In this document: in pieces, positions 37,901 through 46,256 of the stretch | Layout of the letters: every line of letters starts with the position of its first letter | How positions within the stretch are numbered: the first letter of the stretch is position 1 | Assembly: GCF_009696065.1 (NCBI RefSeq) | Contig: NZ_VUMS01000011.1 | Location: 1-64,000 of the forward strand | Length of the DNA stretch: 64,000 bases | Reading direction: 5' to 3' | Origin: Oliverpabstia intestinalis | GTDB lineage: Bacteria; Bacillota; Clostridia; Lachnospirales; Lachnospiraceae | Made by a program: the position numbers and the translations under genes | Notes under the pieces: model-generated | The model's input: only the letters and a program-made list of their open reading frames with translations | Told to the model about the DNA's origin: nothing | Database searches by the model: none

Positions 37901-38398
37901 GATCCACTGGTGGATGGAAAACCTGGGGATGAGGAAGAGGAGATTGAACGGAAACTGCTGGAAAAATTAAAGGTGGACGGACTGGTCCGGGCAGAAGAAA
38001 AGATCTTAAAGGATCTGGATCGGGAACTGGAAGCAGGGAAAAAATCGCTGGTGATCCCGGCAGCTTACAATAAAAACGGCAGCCTTTCAAGTCGTTCCAA
38101 AACGGCAAGCAAAGAACAGTTCGAAGAACTCTGTGCCTATGTCAACGATAAGATCCGTGAAAATGGAACACGGATCCTTGGCGGGGAGATGGAGAAAAAT
38201 CCATATAAATTAAAACAACGGACCGCCTGCGACTATTGCAGCTTTAAGGAGATCTGCGGATTTGATGAAAAGCAGGAGGGAAACAGTTTCCGGAGACTTC
38301 CGACATTTTCCGATGAGGAACTGTGGAAGAAAATGAGAGAGAAAGGGGAGAAGGAAGATGGAAATGAAGTGGACACCGGAACAGCAGAAGGTCATTGA
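34943..38398 (+). CDS. addB: AddB subunit of ATP-dependent helicase/nuclease
   Basis: 1151 residues. The start at 34943 is set by AGGAGGAAAAG just upstream; the frame is open for 59 codons before that without a site. Walker A is G-N-S-G-A-G-K-S (8-15). The RecB-type nuclease domain lies near the C-terminus with V-I-D-Y-K-S-G. The iron-sulfur cysteines are one in F-A-A-C-A-F and a triad in C-D-Y-C-S-F-K-E-I-C. It processes double-strand breaks for recombination with AddA. It overlaps addA by 41 bp. Confidence 0.94.
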   Translation: MALQFVPGNSGAGKSFQLYQKILQEAGKHPERKYLVIVPEQFTMQTQKELVALSPRHGIMNVDILSFDRLAHRVFAEVGGDQTPVLEDVGKILVLERVVQEQKKKLGVLGSSLEKLGTVSEMKSLLSELMQYDIHPEELDEIGNLAKERPLLYHKLKDVQTIYQGFFEFLRKRYITAEEVLDLLCEKIGSSRLVRDSWIALDGFTGFTPVQNKLLRELLKLTQQVWVTVTLEEKVPVAQLKRPQQLFRMSGEMVESLTRMAKEERVEILDPWWVRPGENSRFCKAPALEFLEQHLFRYDKRQYRKEQEEVQIFQAANPKEEMEEIARRIRLLVRTKGYRYGDFAVITGDMATYGSYARQVMEQCEIPCFIDEKHSILMNPFVEYIRAAVNLVVEYFSYESMFRYLRCGLSGIPVYQVDQLENYCIAVGIRGEKQWKDHWVRRYRGMEEGSIEGINQIREQVWKKIGPFAEYMKEKEHTVEERTRMLYEMIVKDDIQERLSEKEQEFATQGDQAMVKEYSQIYGMIMELLDKMVQMLGSETITAKEYGQLLDVGFQEMRVGIIPPTADQVLIGEMERTRLKDIKVLFFAGVNDGIIPKHGGKAGLLSESDREFLDSRQVALAPTARESMYIQRFYLYLNLTKPSRCLYLSYAQSNAQGQAQSPAYLIALILRMYPKLVIQDNPKDEISQMQMAQQATEILLAGLRKDGEQQQNNGWRELFSWYLRSKEWKEQCLRWIQAAYEGAPESSIGKAAAVALYGKELENSATELERFAACAFAHFLQYGLKIEERQEYEFRQADLGNVIHQALEQFSRNLKKNRLTWRSLTDQERDQLIDTSVEETIHDYGNTILESSSRNQYMILRVKRILRRTVWALQQQLKAGKYEPSRFEISFSMEEDLKASNFQLSEDERLRLRGRIDRVDRYEEDDTIYVKVIDYKSGNTALDLTSVYHGLQLQLIVYLNAALELEEKNHPGKHAEPAGMFYYHVKDPLVDGKPGDEEEEIERKLLEKLKVDGLVRAEEKILKDLDRELEAGKKSLVIPAAYNKNGSLSSRSKTASKEQFEELCAYVNDKIRENGTRILGGEMEKNPYKLKQRTACDYCSFKEICGFDEKQEGNSFRRLPTFSDEELWKKMREKGEKEDGNEVDTGTAEGH

Positions 38399-41300
38399 AC
38401 TGTGGGACAGAAATATCCTGGTCAGTGCGGCGGCAGGATCCGGTAAGACCGCTGTTCTGGTAGAACGAATCCTGGGAAAACTGACCAGAAAAGATCATCC
38501 CATCGATATCGATCAGCTGCTGATTGTGACATTTACCCGGGCAGCAGCCGGAGAGATGAGGGAGAGACTGACGGAAGCTGTGGAGAATTATCTGGAACAG
38601 GATCCGGAAAATGAACATCTGCAAAGACAGCAGACGTTGATCCACAACGCACAGATCACGACGATCGACGGATTCTGCTCTTATGTGATCCGGAACTATT
38701 TTCACACCATCGATCTGGATCCCGGATTTCGCACAGCGAATGAGGGAGAGATCAAACTGCTGAAACAGGATGTGGCAAAAGAGGTGCTTGAGAGCAGTTA
38801 CCAGGAGAGAACCGAAAGTTTTGACCGTTTTGTGGAGAGTTTTGCCACCGGAAAAAGCGATGAGGTGCTGACGGAACTGATTCTCCGGATGTATGAGTTT
38901 GCCATGAGTAATCCCTGGCCGCTGGAATGGCTGGACAGCTGTACGAAGGCATACGAGATTCGGACAAAGGAAGAGTTGGTGTCCTGTATATGGATGAAAA
39001 AACTGTGGGAGGATGCCGGACACCTGCTGGATCAGATCACTTATCTTCAGGAGCGGTGCAAAGAAGTGATCTACAGTCCCGGCGGACCATATATGTACGG
39101 AGAAGCGTTGGAACAGGATCTTTTGTTTCGAAGAGATCTGGAAGAGGCTTTCGCATCACAGGATTTTGACGGATGCAGAGTCCTGCTGGATAGCTGGAAG
39201 CCAAAAGCACTGTCACGAAAGAAAGATGACAGTGTGCAGGAGGATAAGCGGGAGCTGGCGAAGAACCTGCGGGATCAGGCAAAAGATGCTGTGAAAAAAC
39301 TGCGGGAGAATTATTTTTATGAGACAACGGAGGAAGTGCTGGAAGAACTGGAACTTTGCAGGGAGCCGGTGCAGGAACTGATTCGTCTGACCCGTCGGTT
39401 TATCGAGACATTTTCGGAAAAAAAGCGGCAGAAAAATATCGTTGATTTTACAGATATGGAACACTTTGCGCTGGAGATCCTGGTCAAAAAAGAAGACGGG
39501 GAGATCCGGTATACCCAGGCAGCGGATGAGTTTTCCGATCGTTTTGAGGAAATCCTGATCGATGAGTACCAGGACAGCAATCTGGTGCAGGAGACTTTGT
39601 TGCAGAGTGTGTCACAGCTTCGCTTCGGGCGGCATAATCTGTTCATGGTGGGCGATGTGAAGCAGAGTATCTACCGGTTCCGCCTTGCCAGACCGGAACT
39701 TTTTATGGAAAAATACGAAACCTACAGTCTGGAAGACAGTGTATGTCAGAGGATCGACCTACACAAAAACTTCCGAAGCAGAGACGGAGTGCTCGAAGGG
39801 GTCAATCAGATCTTTTACCGGATCATGGGAAAGGATCTGGGAGCGGTGGAATACGATGCAGATGTGGCATTGTATCCGGGTGCGGTATTTGAAGAAAAGC
39901 CGGAGGGAGTACCGGAAGAACCGGCGTGCCAGGTGCTTGTGGCACAGACCGGCGCGGACGGTATGGATGAGAAGATGCAGGAACAGAGTGATCAGGAGCT
40001 GGAAGCACGGATGATCGGAGAAAAGATCCGCAGCATGGTGGGAACAGAACTGGTCTGGGATAAGAAAGAAAAACAGTATCGTCCCGCACGTTATCAGGAC
40101 TGTGTGATCCTGCTTCGGACGATCACCGGCTGGGCGGAGAACTTTGTCAATGTGCTGATGGACATGGGAATCCCTGCCTATGCTACCTCAAAAACAGGAT
40201 ATTTTTCCACGACAGAAGTACAGACGATCCTGAACTATCTGCGGATCCTGGATAATCCGATGCAGGAGATTCCATTTACCGGTGTCCTGTTATCGCCGTT
40301 AGGCGGGTGCAGTGCGAGAGAGCTGGCACTGTTAAAAGCCTGCTATCCGCAGGAGAAAATCTATGGCTGTGTCTGGAACTATCTGCAGGAGGGACAGGAC
40401 GGGGAGTTGTGTGAAAAACTTGGCAATTTCTGGTCTGTCTATGAAAAACTCCGTGAAAAGGTTACTTATACGCCGATCCATGAACTGATCGGAGAGATTC
40501 TGACAAAGACCGGGTATGGGTTATACGCAGGTGCGATGCCCGGCGGTGCACAACGGCGGGCAAATCTGCAGATGCTGGTGGAAAAAGCCATGGAATATGA
40601 GAGTACCAGTTACCGTGGGTTGTTTAATTTTATCAGGTATGTGGAACAATTGCAGAAATATCAGGTGGATTTTGGTGAGGTCAATATCCGTGGAGAACAG
40701 GAAGATACGGTGCGGATCATGAGCATCCACAAAAGTAAGGGACTGGAGTTTCCGATTGTCTTTGCGGCAGGGATGGGGAAACGGTTTAATATGTCCGATG
40801 CCAGCACCGGTCTGGTGATTCATCAGGATCTCGGTATCGGCATGCAGGCGGTAGACCCCAAGGAGCGGACGCAGGCATCGTCACTGGTACGGCAGGTGAT
40901 CCAGAAACAGATCCGGCTGGAGAGTCTGGGTGAGGAACTGCGTGTATTATATGTGGCACTCACAAGAGCAAAAGAAAAACTGATCCTTACCGGGACCGTT
41001 AAAAAAATAGAGGATTATCAGGCAGTACAGGCGGAGGCGCGGGACTGGCAGGAAGAGAAACTTCCTTACGGCATGCGGGAAGGCGCGCGCTGCTACTGGG
41101 ACTGGATTTTTCCGGCACTTGCCGGAGCAAACGAAGAGTTTCCGGTGCAGATCCTTGAGATGGAACATTTGATCACGGATCAGGTAACAGACCGGGAAGA
41201 CCGGGTACGGCAGAGGGCCGCATACGAAACCTGGGATCCGCAGGAGGTGTTTGATGCGACGATCCGAAAAGATCTGGAAGAGAAATTTTCCTATGTGTAT

Positions 41301-41981
41301 CCGTATGGATATCTGCAGGAGATTCCGGCGAAAGTCAGTGTATCCGAACTGAAAAAACAGGGAAGAGAAGAGCCGGAGGAAGAAACTGTCTATCTGTACG
41401 CGGAGAAAGAACAGGAGCCAATCATTCCTGATTTTATGAAAGAAGAACAGGATCCACTGTTACAGGGGGCTGCAAGGGGAACGGTATACCACCGGATCCT
41501 GGAATGCCTGGACTACGCAAGAGTCGACTCACAGCAGGCGATCGAGAAGCAGATTGAAGAACTGCTGAAGGAAGAAAAGATCAGCAAAGAGATGGCAAAA
41601 GTGGTACGCTCCAGTCAGATCAGCTGGTTTGTGCGTTCGGCTGTGGGAAAACGGATGAAAGAAGCCTTTGTGCTTGGCACACTGCACCGGGAACAGCAGT
41701 TTGTGATGAGTATCGATGCCAGTGAGAGAAATCCCGCGTGGAATCAGGGCGAGCAGATCCTGGTGCAGGGAATCATCGATGCTTTCTGGGAAGAGGCGGA
41801 CGGCCTGGTGCTGGTGGATTATAAAACTGACCATGTAAAAGAGGGACAGGAACTGATCGACCGGTATCAGAGGCAGATGCATTATTACAGTCAGGCGTTG
41901 GAGCGCGCGTATGGAAAAAAGGTAAAAGAGTGTTATTTATATTCATTTGCGCTTGGAAAAGCGGTTGCTGTGGAGGTGTAA
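38358..41981 (+). CDS. addA: AddA subunit of ATP-dependent helicase/nuclease
   Basis: 1207 residues. UvrD/Rep-like helicase with Walker A A-G-S-G-K-T (26-31), D-E-Y-Q-D as the DExx box, later S-I-H-K-S-K-G-L-E-F and V-A-L-T-R-A-K-E-K-L. The C-terminal RecB nuclease motif is V-L-V-D-Y-K-T-D. It pairs with AddB. The stop codon TAA lies in the loop and foot of the terminator hairpin (41957-42003). Confidence 0.96.
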   Translation: MEMKWTPEQQKVIELWDRNILVSAAAGSGKTAVLVERILGKLTRKDHPIDIDQLLIVTFTRAAAGEMRERLTEAVENYLEQDPENEHLQRQQTLIHNAQITTIDGFCSYVIRNYFHTIDLDPGFRTANEGEIKLLKQDVAKEVLESSYQERTESFDRFVESFATGKSDEVLTELILRMYEFAMSNPWPLEWLDSCTKAYEIRTKEELVSCIWMKKLWEDAGHLLDQITYLQERCKEVIYSPGGPYMYGEALEQDLLFRRDLEEAFASQDFDGCRVLLDSWKPKALSRKKDDSVQEDKRELAKNLRDQAKDAVKKLRENYFYETTEEVLEELELCREPVQELIRLTRRFIETFSEKKRQKNIVDFTDMEHFALEILVKKEDGEIRYTQAADEFSDRFEEILIDEYQDSNLVQETLLQSVSQLRFGRHNLFMVGDVKQSIYRFRLARPELFMEKYETYSLEDSVCQRIDLHKNFRSRDGVLEGVNQIFYRIMGKDLGAVEYDADVALYPGAVFEEKPEGVPEEPACQVLVAQTGADGMDEKMQEQSDQELEARMIGEKIRSMVGTELVWDKKEKQYRPARYQDCVILLRTITGWAENFVNVLMDMGIPAYATSKTGYFSTTEVQTILNYLRILDNPMQEIPFTGVLLSPLGGCSARELALLKACYPQEKIYGCVWNYLQEGQDGELCEKLGNFWSVYEKLREKVTYTPIHELIGEILTKTGYGLYAGAMPGGAQRRANLQMLVEKAMEYESTSYRGLFNFIRYVEQLQKYQVDFGEVNIRGEQEDTVRIMSIHKSKGLEFPIVFAAGMGKRFNMSDASTGLVIHQDLGIGMQAVDPKERTQASSLVRQVIQKQIRLESLGEELRVLYVALTRAKEKLILTGTVKKIEDYQAVQAEARDWQEEKLPYGMREGARCYWDWIFPALAGANEEFPVQILEMEHLITDQVTDREDRVRQRAAYETWDPQEVFDATIRKDLEEKFSYVYPYGYLQEIPAKVSVSELKKQGREEPEEETVYLYAEKEQEPIIPDFMKEEQDPLLQGAARGTVYHRILECLDYARVDSQQAIEKQIEELLKEEKISKEMAKVVRSSQISWFVRSAVGKRMKEAFVLGTLHREQQFVMSIDASERNPAWNQGEQILVQGIIDAFWEEADGLVLVDYKTDHVKEGQELIDRYQRQMHYYSQALERAYGKKVKECYLYSFALGKAVAVEV

Positions 41982-42003
41982 CCTCCGCGGCAGCCGCTTT
42001 TTG
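41957..42003 (+). terminator. Terminator overlapping the addA stop codon
   Basis: The left arm (41957-41977) pairs with the right arm (41981-42001) over 21 bp with three G-U wobbles, a 3-base loop and a T tract. The addA stop codon is at 41979-41981. Confidence 0.9.
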
Positions 42004-42052
42004 TAGATATTTAGAAGAAGTCTTAAGATATTTTAAAGATTCCCAGGATTTG

Positions 42053-42084
42053 TTGACATCTAATATTATACGATGTATAGTATT
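42053..42084 (+). promoter_or_regulatory. Promoter with overlapping palindromic operator (PadR)
   Basis: TTGACA (42053-42058), 17-bp spacer, TATAGT (42076-42081). The inverted repeat AATATTATAC (42062-42071) / GTATAGTATT (42075-42084) matches at 9 of 10 positions and covers the -10. PadR proteins usually bind AT-rich palindromes in their own promoters, so autoregulation is likely. Confidence 0.75.
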
Positions 42085-42200
42085 AAATGCAAAACAACAT
42101 ACGGTCCGGGAAACCGGGGGAAAGGTATGAGCGGAGTCTTTTCGTGAAAACAGATCGGGAAAGGGTTCGAACATACAGAAAAAAGAAAAAGGGGTGCGAT

Positions 42201-42530
42201 ATGGTATTTAATACAGGAGCGGCTCTTTTGGATGCCATTGTTCTTGCCGTTGTCTCGAGAGAGAAGGAAGGCACTTACGGATATAAGATCACACAGGATG
42301 TGCGGAAGGTTATTGACATTTCCGATTCCACCCTGTATCCGGTGCTTCGCAGGCTGCAGAAAGATCAGTGCCTGATGGTCTATGATCTGGAATGTGCGGG
42401 GCGCAACCGGAGATATTATAAAGTAACCGAGCAGGGACTGGCCCAATTGGGGTTATACAAAGAGGAGTGGAAGAGATATTCATCCAATATTTCCATGGTT
42501 TTTGAGGGAGGAATCAACAATGAATCGTGA
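42201..42530 (+). CDS. PadR-family transcriptional regulator
   Basis: 109 residues. Winged helix with D-S-T-L-Y-P-V-L-R-R-L-Q as recognition helix, then the R-R-Y-Y-K-V-T wing, typical of short PadR proteins. The ATG at 42201 is preceded by GGGG; the frame is open upstream through the promoter but cannot be translated from there. It overlaps the DUF1700 gene by 11 bp. PadR-DUF1700-PspC clusters in Firmicutes respond to envelope or antimicrobial stress. Confidence 0.88.
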   Translation: MVFNTGAALLDAIVLAVVSREKEGTYGYKITQDVRKVIDISDSTLYPVLRRLQKDQCLMVYDLECAGRNRRYYKVTEQGLAQLGLYKEEWKRYSSNISMVFEGGINNES

Positions 42531-43281
42531 GCAGTTTATTGCACAATTAGCGAGACTTCTGCAGGATCTGCCGCCGGCAGAACGGCAGGAAGCCATTCGC
42601 TATTATCAGGAATATTTTGACGATGCCGGGAAGGAAAACGAGGATGCCGTGATCCAGGAACTGGGAAGTCCGGGAAAAGTAGCAGCAAGCATCAAGGCAA
42701 ACCTGCAGTATGGCGGATCGACATTCGGAGCGAATGATGCCGATATGGAAAATACAGGGACAGAAAGTCAGACGAAGGATGCCGATGGCTGGCAGCAGAA
42801 TGGGCAGACAATGAACAGATGGAATCAGAGTACACAGCAAGGCTGGCAGAATAGCAGTACGCAAAGCCCGTATGCGATGCAGGCGAGAAAACCGAAACGC
42901 GGTGTTGGCGGATGGGCACTGCTCATCATTATACTGGTCTTTGCATCTCCGGTGCTTCTCGGCGTTGGCGGTGGAGTACTTGGCATTTTTATCGGAATCC
43001 TGGCAACCGTATTTGCCCTGTGGATCAGCTTTTTCGCCGTAGCGATTGGAATGATCGGAGGCGGGATCGCCGTTCTGATCAAAGGGATCCTTCATGCGAT
43101 CAGTTCACCGGCAGCCGGACTGGTAAGCATGGGCGGCGGTCTGATCTGCATCGCACTGGGAATCTTATGCGCAGTATTTTTCCTGTGGTTTACCTTTCAG
43201 CTGTGTCCGCGTGTATTACGTACCACGCTGAATTTTATCTCAAGAATCGTACATAAAGGAAAGGAGGCAAGGGCAGAATGA
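42520..43281 (+). CDS. DUF1700 membrane protein
   Basis: 253 residues. The N-terminal helical HAAS-type domain (M-N-R-E-Q-F-I-A-Q-L, about 1-70) is shared by DUF1700 proteins next to PadR regulators. A Gln/Asn-rich linker (about 70-130) and about four membrane helices to residue 240 follow. GGGAGGAA precedes the ATG. Its stop overlaps the next start (ATGA). Confidence 0.85.
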   Translation: MNREQFIAQLARLLQDLPPAERQEAIRYYQEYFDDAGKENEDAVIQELGSPGKVAASIKANLQYGGSTFGANDADMENTGTESQTKDADGWQQNGQTMNRWNQSTQQGWQNSSTQSPYAMQARKPKRGVGGWALLIIILVFASPVLLGVGGGVLGIFIGILATVFALWISFFAVAIGMIGGGIAVLIKGILHAISSPAAGLVSMGGGLICIALGILCAVFFLWFTFQLCPRVLRTTLNFISRIVHKGKEARAE

Positions 43282-43520
43282 AGCGTTTGAACAAAGGGTT
43301 ACTTGTAACCAGCGGAATCTGCGGGGGACTCGGGCTTGCCCTTCTGATCTGCGGGATGCTTCTCGGAGGAATCCGGGGAGGAAATGATCTGGTGGATGCA
43401 CTTTCCATCAACAGCGGGGATTTTCAGGAGATGAAAGATGAGGTTATGAGTGAAATCAGTGACCATACCAATTTTGATCCGGTTAACTGGTTTGTGGAAT
43501 GGGTAACGGATATATTTTAA
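43278..43520 (+). CDS. Small membrane protein of the PadR cluster
   Basis: 80 residues. One long hydrophobic glycine-rich helix (about 8-33), then an acidic helical segment outside or inside the membrane. AAGGAGG lies upstream within the DUF1700 gene. No family recognised; position suggests a partner of the DUF1700 protein. Confidence 0.75.
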   Translation: MKRLNKGLLVTSGICGGLGLALLICGMLLGGIRGGNDLVDALSINSGDFQEMKDEVMSEISDHTNFDPVNWFVEWVTDIF

Positions 43521-43579
43521 GCGTGGGTCGAAAAAATAACAGAGAGTAAAAATTTATATGATAAAAGGAGAATCAGAAT

Positions 43580-43762
43580 ATGGAAAATAAGAGATTATAT
43601 CGTTCCTCAACCAATTATATGATCTGTGGAGTCTGCGGCGGAATCGGAGAATATTTTAACATCGATCCGACGCTGGTGAGACTGGCATGGGTGATCTTTT
43701 CCTTTATGGGAGGATCCGGAATCCTTGCGTACATCATCGCATCGATCATCATTCCGAAATAA
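43580..43762 (+). CDS. PspC-domain protein
   Basis: 60 residues, a single PspC domain: R-L-Y-R-S-S-T-N-Y-M-I-C-G-V-C-G-G-I-G-E-Y-F, then a membrane helix ending in I-I-P-K. PspC proteins act at the membrane in envelope stress. It completes the PadR/DUF1700 cluster. AAAGGAG precedes the ATG. Confidence 0.92.
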   Translation: MENKRLYRSSTNYMICGVCGGIGEYFNIDPTLVRLAWVIFSFMGGSGILAYIIASIIIPK

Positions 43763-43784
43763 AGAAAAACGTGAATAGAAAGAG

Positions 43785-43828
43785 AAAAAAAGGTCATACT
43801 TCAAGAGAAAAGGAGTGTGACTTTTTTT
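43785..43828 (+). terminator. Terminator covering the SASP ribosome site
   Basis: AGGTCATACT (43791-43800) pairs with AGTGTGACTT (43814-43823) with two G-U wobbles, flanked by an A run and TTTTTT. The AGGAG of the next gene (43811-43815) lies in the loop and right arm, so the same hairpin could end the PspC transcript and hide the spore gene's ribosome site. Confidence 0.7.
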
Positions 43829-44053
43829 ATGGGAAAAGAGAAAAAGATAAGCCGGGAGGATATCGCAAAGATGAGCCGGGAAGAGCAGATGAAATATGAG
43901 ATCGCGCAGGAACTAGGACTTCTCGATCAGGTGCTTGAAGAAGGGTGGAAGACTCTGTCTGCAAAAGAGACAGGAAGAATCGGTGGGATCATGAACCGGA
44001 GACGAAAGCAGAAAGAAAAAGAAGGCGGGGTCAGTCATGGAAAAGAGCAGTAA
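43829..44053 (+). CDS. Small acid-soluble spore protein, alpha/beta-type
   Basis: 74 residues. K-Y-E-I-A-Q-E-L-G-L-L-D and G-W-K-T-L-S-A-K-E-T-G-R-I-G-G are the conserved blocks of alpha/beta SASPs, which coat spore DNA; the usual germination-protease site region is recognisable. The start follows AGGAG at an unusually long 13 bases. It should be transcribed late in the forespore; no sigma-G promoter was confirmed. Its end overlaps a minus-strand hydrolase gene by 23 bp. Confidence 0.85.
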   Translation: MGKEKKISREDIAKMSREEQMKYEIAQELGLLDQVLEEGWKTLSAKETGRIGGIMNRRRKQKEKEGGVSHGKEQ

Positions 44054-44633
44054 ACGCCTGATGCCAGAGATCAGCAAGGAGCGTGTTGCCATGTGGCGTC
44101 AGATGAATCCCGTCGGTCGTGATCGCATCGACTCCTTCCTGGCGAGCTGCCTGTCGGAGGATTGAGTCCGTCGTGATAAAATGAGCAGAATAAGAGAGTG
44201 CCAGATCGTGGATGATCTGGCTTTCTTTTTCGATATAAGAATGCCAGGCGGAGTATTCTGCCGGTTCATCAAAAAGAAACGGTTCCAGTAACAGGATGGT
44301 GGAAGTATGCTGGCATAAAAGATCCAGCACTTCCCGGTAAAAAGCAGAAAACTCCAGAGGAATCCTGGAGTGAGAAGTAAAAAGTTCCACGGGGATATCA
44401 TTGACTCCGGCAAGGAGGGTGATCGCATCCCAATGACCGCCGATCCCATCCCGACGGAGCATCTGTAACACCCGTTCAATGGTAAATCCTTCATGTCCCC
44501 GATTTACAAATCTGGCGTCTACATATTCCGGTCTGCGGGCAAGAAGAGAGACATAGCCGTATCCAAGATTGGCAGGATCAAAAAGATGATCCGCATCGGT
44601 GATGCTGTCGCCCAGAAAAAGATACTGCTTCAT
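44031..44633 (-). CDS. SGNH/GDSL-type hydrolase
   Basis: 200 residues, cytoplasmic (no signal). Block I F-L-G-D-S-I-T-D holds the catalytic Ser. Block III is G-V-N-D, and block V D-G-I-H-L-T-P-H-G has the Asp and His. It is an esterase or lipase-like enzyme, perhaps for acylated sugars. AAGGAGG is five bases before the ATG. It follows the propeller-like gene by 24 bp on the same strand and is probably in its operon. Confidence 0.9.
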   Translation of the reverse strand: MKQYLFLGDSITDADHLFDPANLGYGYVSLLARRPEYVDARFVNRGHEGFTIERVLQMLRRDGIGGHWDAITLLAGVNDIPVELFTSHSRIPLEFSAFYREVLDLLCQHTSTILLLEPFLFDEPAEYSAWHSYIEKESQIIHDLALSYSAHFITTDSILRQAARQEGVDAITTDGIHLTPHGNTLLADLWHQAFTALFHD

Positions 44634-44657
44634 ATAATCCCTCCTTTGGTCATAATA

Positions 44658-45830
44658 TTAGTTCGTGCTGTTTGTCAGCAGGGTATTCAGATTTAATTTT
44701 AAGATCCGATCAAACTGTGTCAGCGAAGTATAGCGATAGCCATATGCAGCGGATTCAAACAGTACATAGAGATCGTCACCATCCACATAGATCTGTTCGA
44801 GTTTTGACGGAAAACGGATCTTCTGCAGCATGGTGTCTTCTTCAAGAAGCATCTGCAGAGAGTTCGGAAATACTTTCAGGGATCCCGGAAGCACCCCGTA
44901 AGAGTGAGAGGTGAGGATCCTGTTTTTATAAAATGCCACACCCTGTGCCCGTTCTGTGATCACGCGCATCCCGGATGGCAGGGCAAGTGGTGTCAGCGAA
45001 TCCACACCCAGCTGACCGGTTGTTATCGTGTCATCATCGACGGTACTGGTCTGTAAGGTTCCATCTTCGGTGATATCATATTCTTCCAGTACGCTTGCAG
45101 AATTGGAAGTATAATAACCGATATATAATGCATTATTATGATAGGTCAGAAAAGAATTCCGTGTAATTGCATACAGATCGTAAGACTGCGAGTAGGAAAT
45201 CGGCTGATGGCTATTCTGAAAACAATAGTTTTTCAGCTGTTCCAATGTGATTGCATTGACCTGTGGAATACCACGGGACATACAGGAGATCCAGATGTTG
45301 TTATGAATCGTATCGTATGCGATCCCGCCGACATGGGATTTATTTCGAAGAACAATTTCTTTTACAAATTCATGGGTCTTTTTATCGATGACGTAGATGA
45401 CAGAGTTATGCGTATTGGTATGACAGTAAGCAGTGACCAGAAGGTAATCTTCGGTAACGGCAAGTCCCTGAGGAGTCATGGAAGTACAGATAGAAGAAGT
45501 ATTTTTTTCTCCGAAAACCTGTGTTTCTGTAGCATTAAGTCCAGGAATAATATAAGTACCATAATCAATTTCGGTAGCACGTCCGTATAAAGCTGCCCGT
45601 TTGACCTCCGGTGTCAGGGAAAGCAGATCCCGTCGGCTTTTAAAACTGTAGATTTCTTCCTGCACGGTGCCGGTAGCCATTGCCTCACGTTCCACCCGTC
45701 TGGTATATGCAGAAAAAAGGAGAATATATGAGGTAACTCCGATTCCGACCACAAGGAAAAAGACGAATATCCAGAAAATCCGGCGATGCTTTTTTGTGGA
45801 TTTATTTTCTTTTTTGTGCCTGTTTTTCAT
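44658..45830 (-). CDS. Membrane-anchored propeller-like protein, uncharacterised
   Basis: 390 residues on the minus strand. The ATG at 45830 has GGGAGA upstream; an in-frame start 11 codons earlier lacks one. A Lys/Arg-rich cytoplasmic start precedes one membrane helix (about 20-42). The extracellular part has repeated strands such as G-L-A-V-T-E-D-Y-L-L-V-T-A-Y and H-V-G-G-I-A-Y-D, resembling beta-propeller (YncE/SMP-30-like) blades. No catalytic motif recognised. The promoter region is occupied by a family C repeat. Confidence 0.7.
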   Translation of the reverse strand: MKNRHKKENKSTKKHRRIFWIFVFFLVVGIGVTSYILLFSAYTRRVEREAMATGTVQEEIYSFKSRRDLLSLTPEVKRAALYGRATEIDYGTYIIPGLNATETQVFGEKNTSSICTSMTPQGLAVTEDYLLVTAYCHTNTHNSVIYVIDKKTHEFVKEIVLRNKSHVGGIAYDTIHNNIWISCMSRGIPQVNAITLEQLKNYCFQNSHQPISYSQSYDLYAITRNSFLTYHNNALYIGYYTSNSASVLEEYDITEDGTLQTSTVDDDTITTGQLGVDSLTPLALPSGMRVITERAQGVAFYKNRILTSHSYGVLPGSLKVFPNSLQMLLEEDTMLQKIRFPSKLEQIYVDGDDLYVLFESAAYGYRYTSLTQFDRILKLNLNTLLTNSTN

Positions 45831-45865
45831 AAGTTGTCTCCCAAGATGTGATGATACTGTCAATC

Positions 45866-45945
45866 TAACTGTTCAGTAGGTTATATTCCGCGAGATGATT
45901 TTAAATGCATGTTGGCTTATAACTGTGAAGGTACTGAAAAGTTAC
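45866..45945. repeat. Family C MITE-like element, short copy
   Basis: TAACTGTTCAGTA (45866-45878) and TACTGAAAAGTTA (45932-45944) are inverted repeats matching at 12 of 13 positions. The interior contains ATTCCGCGAG, also found in the copy at 51458. It lies 36 bp upstream of a minus-strand start codon. Confidence 0.75.
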
Positions 45946-46034
45946 CTGTTAATCATATCTTATTTTAAGAAAAAATACAATTAAATATATAATATTCCTG
46001 AGTGGTTTAAAAATCTCCGGATAAAATGAGGAAG

Positions 46035-46177
46035 GGCCGATACCCTTTCGGATACCGGCCAATATGAAAAAGGAAATCTAAAAATAACTGTTACCACTTA
46101 ATGAGGGGGAGGGTGTCACAACAGGCGATGTTGTGACATCCTTTAACAAAGTGTGGTTCGCTTTGTTGAGTATTATA
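46035..46177 (-). ncRNA. Candidate structured small RNA in a 390-bp gap
   Basis: The gap 45946-46256 holds no gene. On the minus strand, TATAAT (46172-46177) is followed by three stems: AACAAAG/CTTTGTT (46145-46167), a 10-bp perfect stem TGTCACAACA/TGTTGTGACA (46114-46138), and an 11-bp stem with a GAAA tetraloop (46035-46060) that pairs fully only as minus-strand RNA because of two G-U wobbles. A C-rich segment, CCCTCCCCCTC, lies between stems two and three. The -35 is poor. It could instead be the 3' trailer of the ATPase gene. Confidence 0.4.
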
Positions 46178-46256
46178 TTACATGGAAAATGTGATAAAAA
46201 TGTGTCTATGTAATGAAGACTTTATAAAATTTCAAAAAAAAACAGAAAGAAATTCT

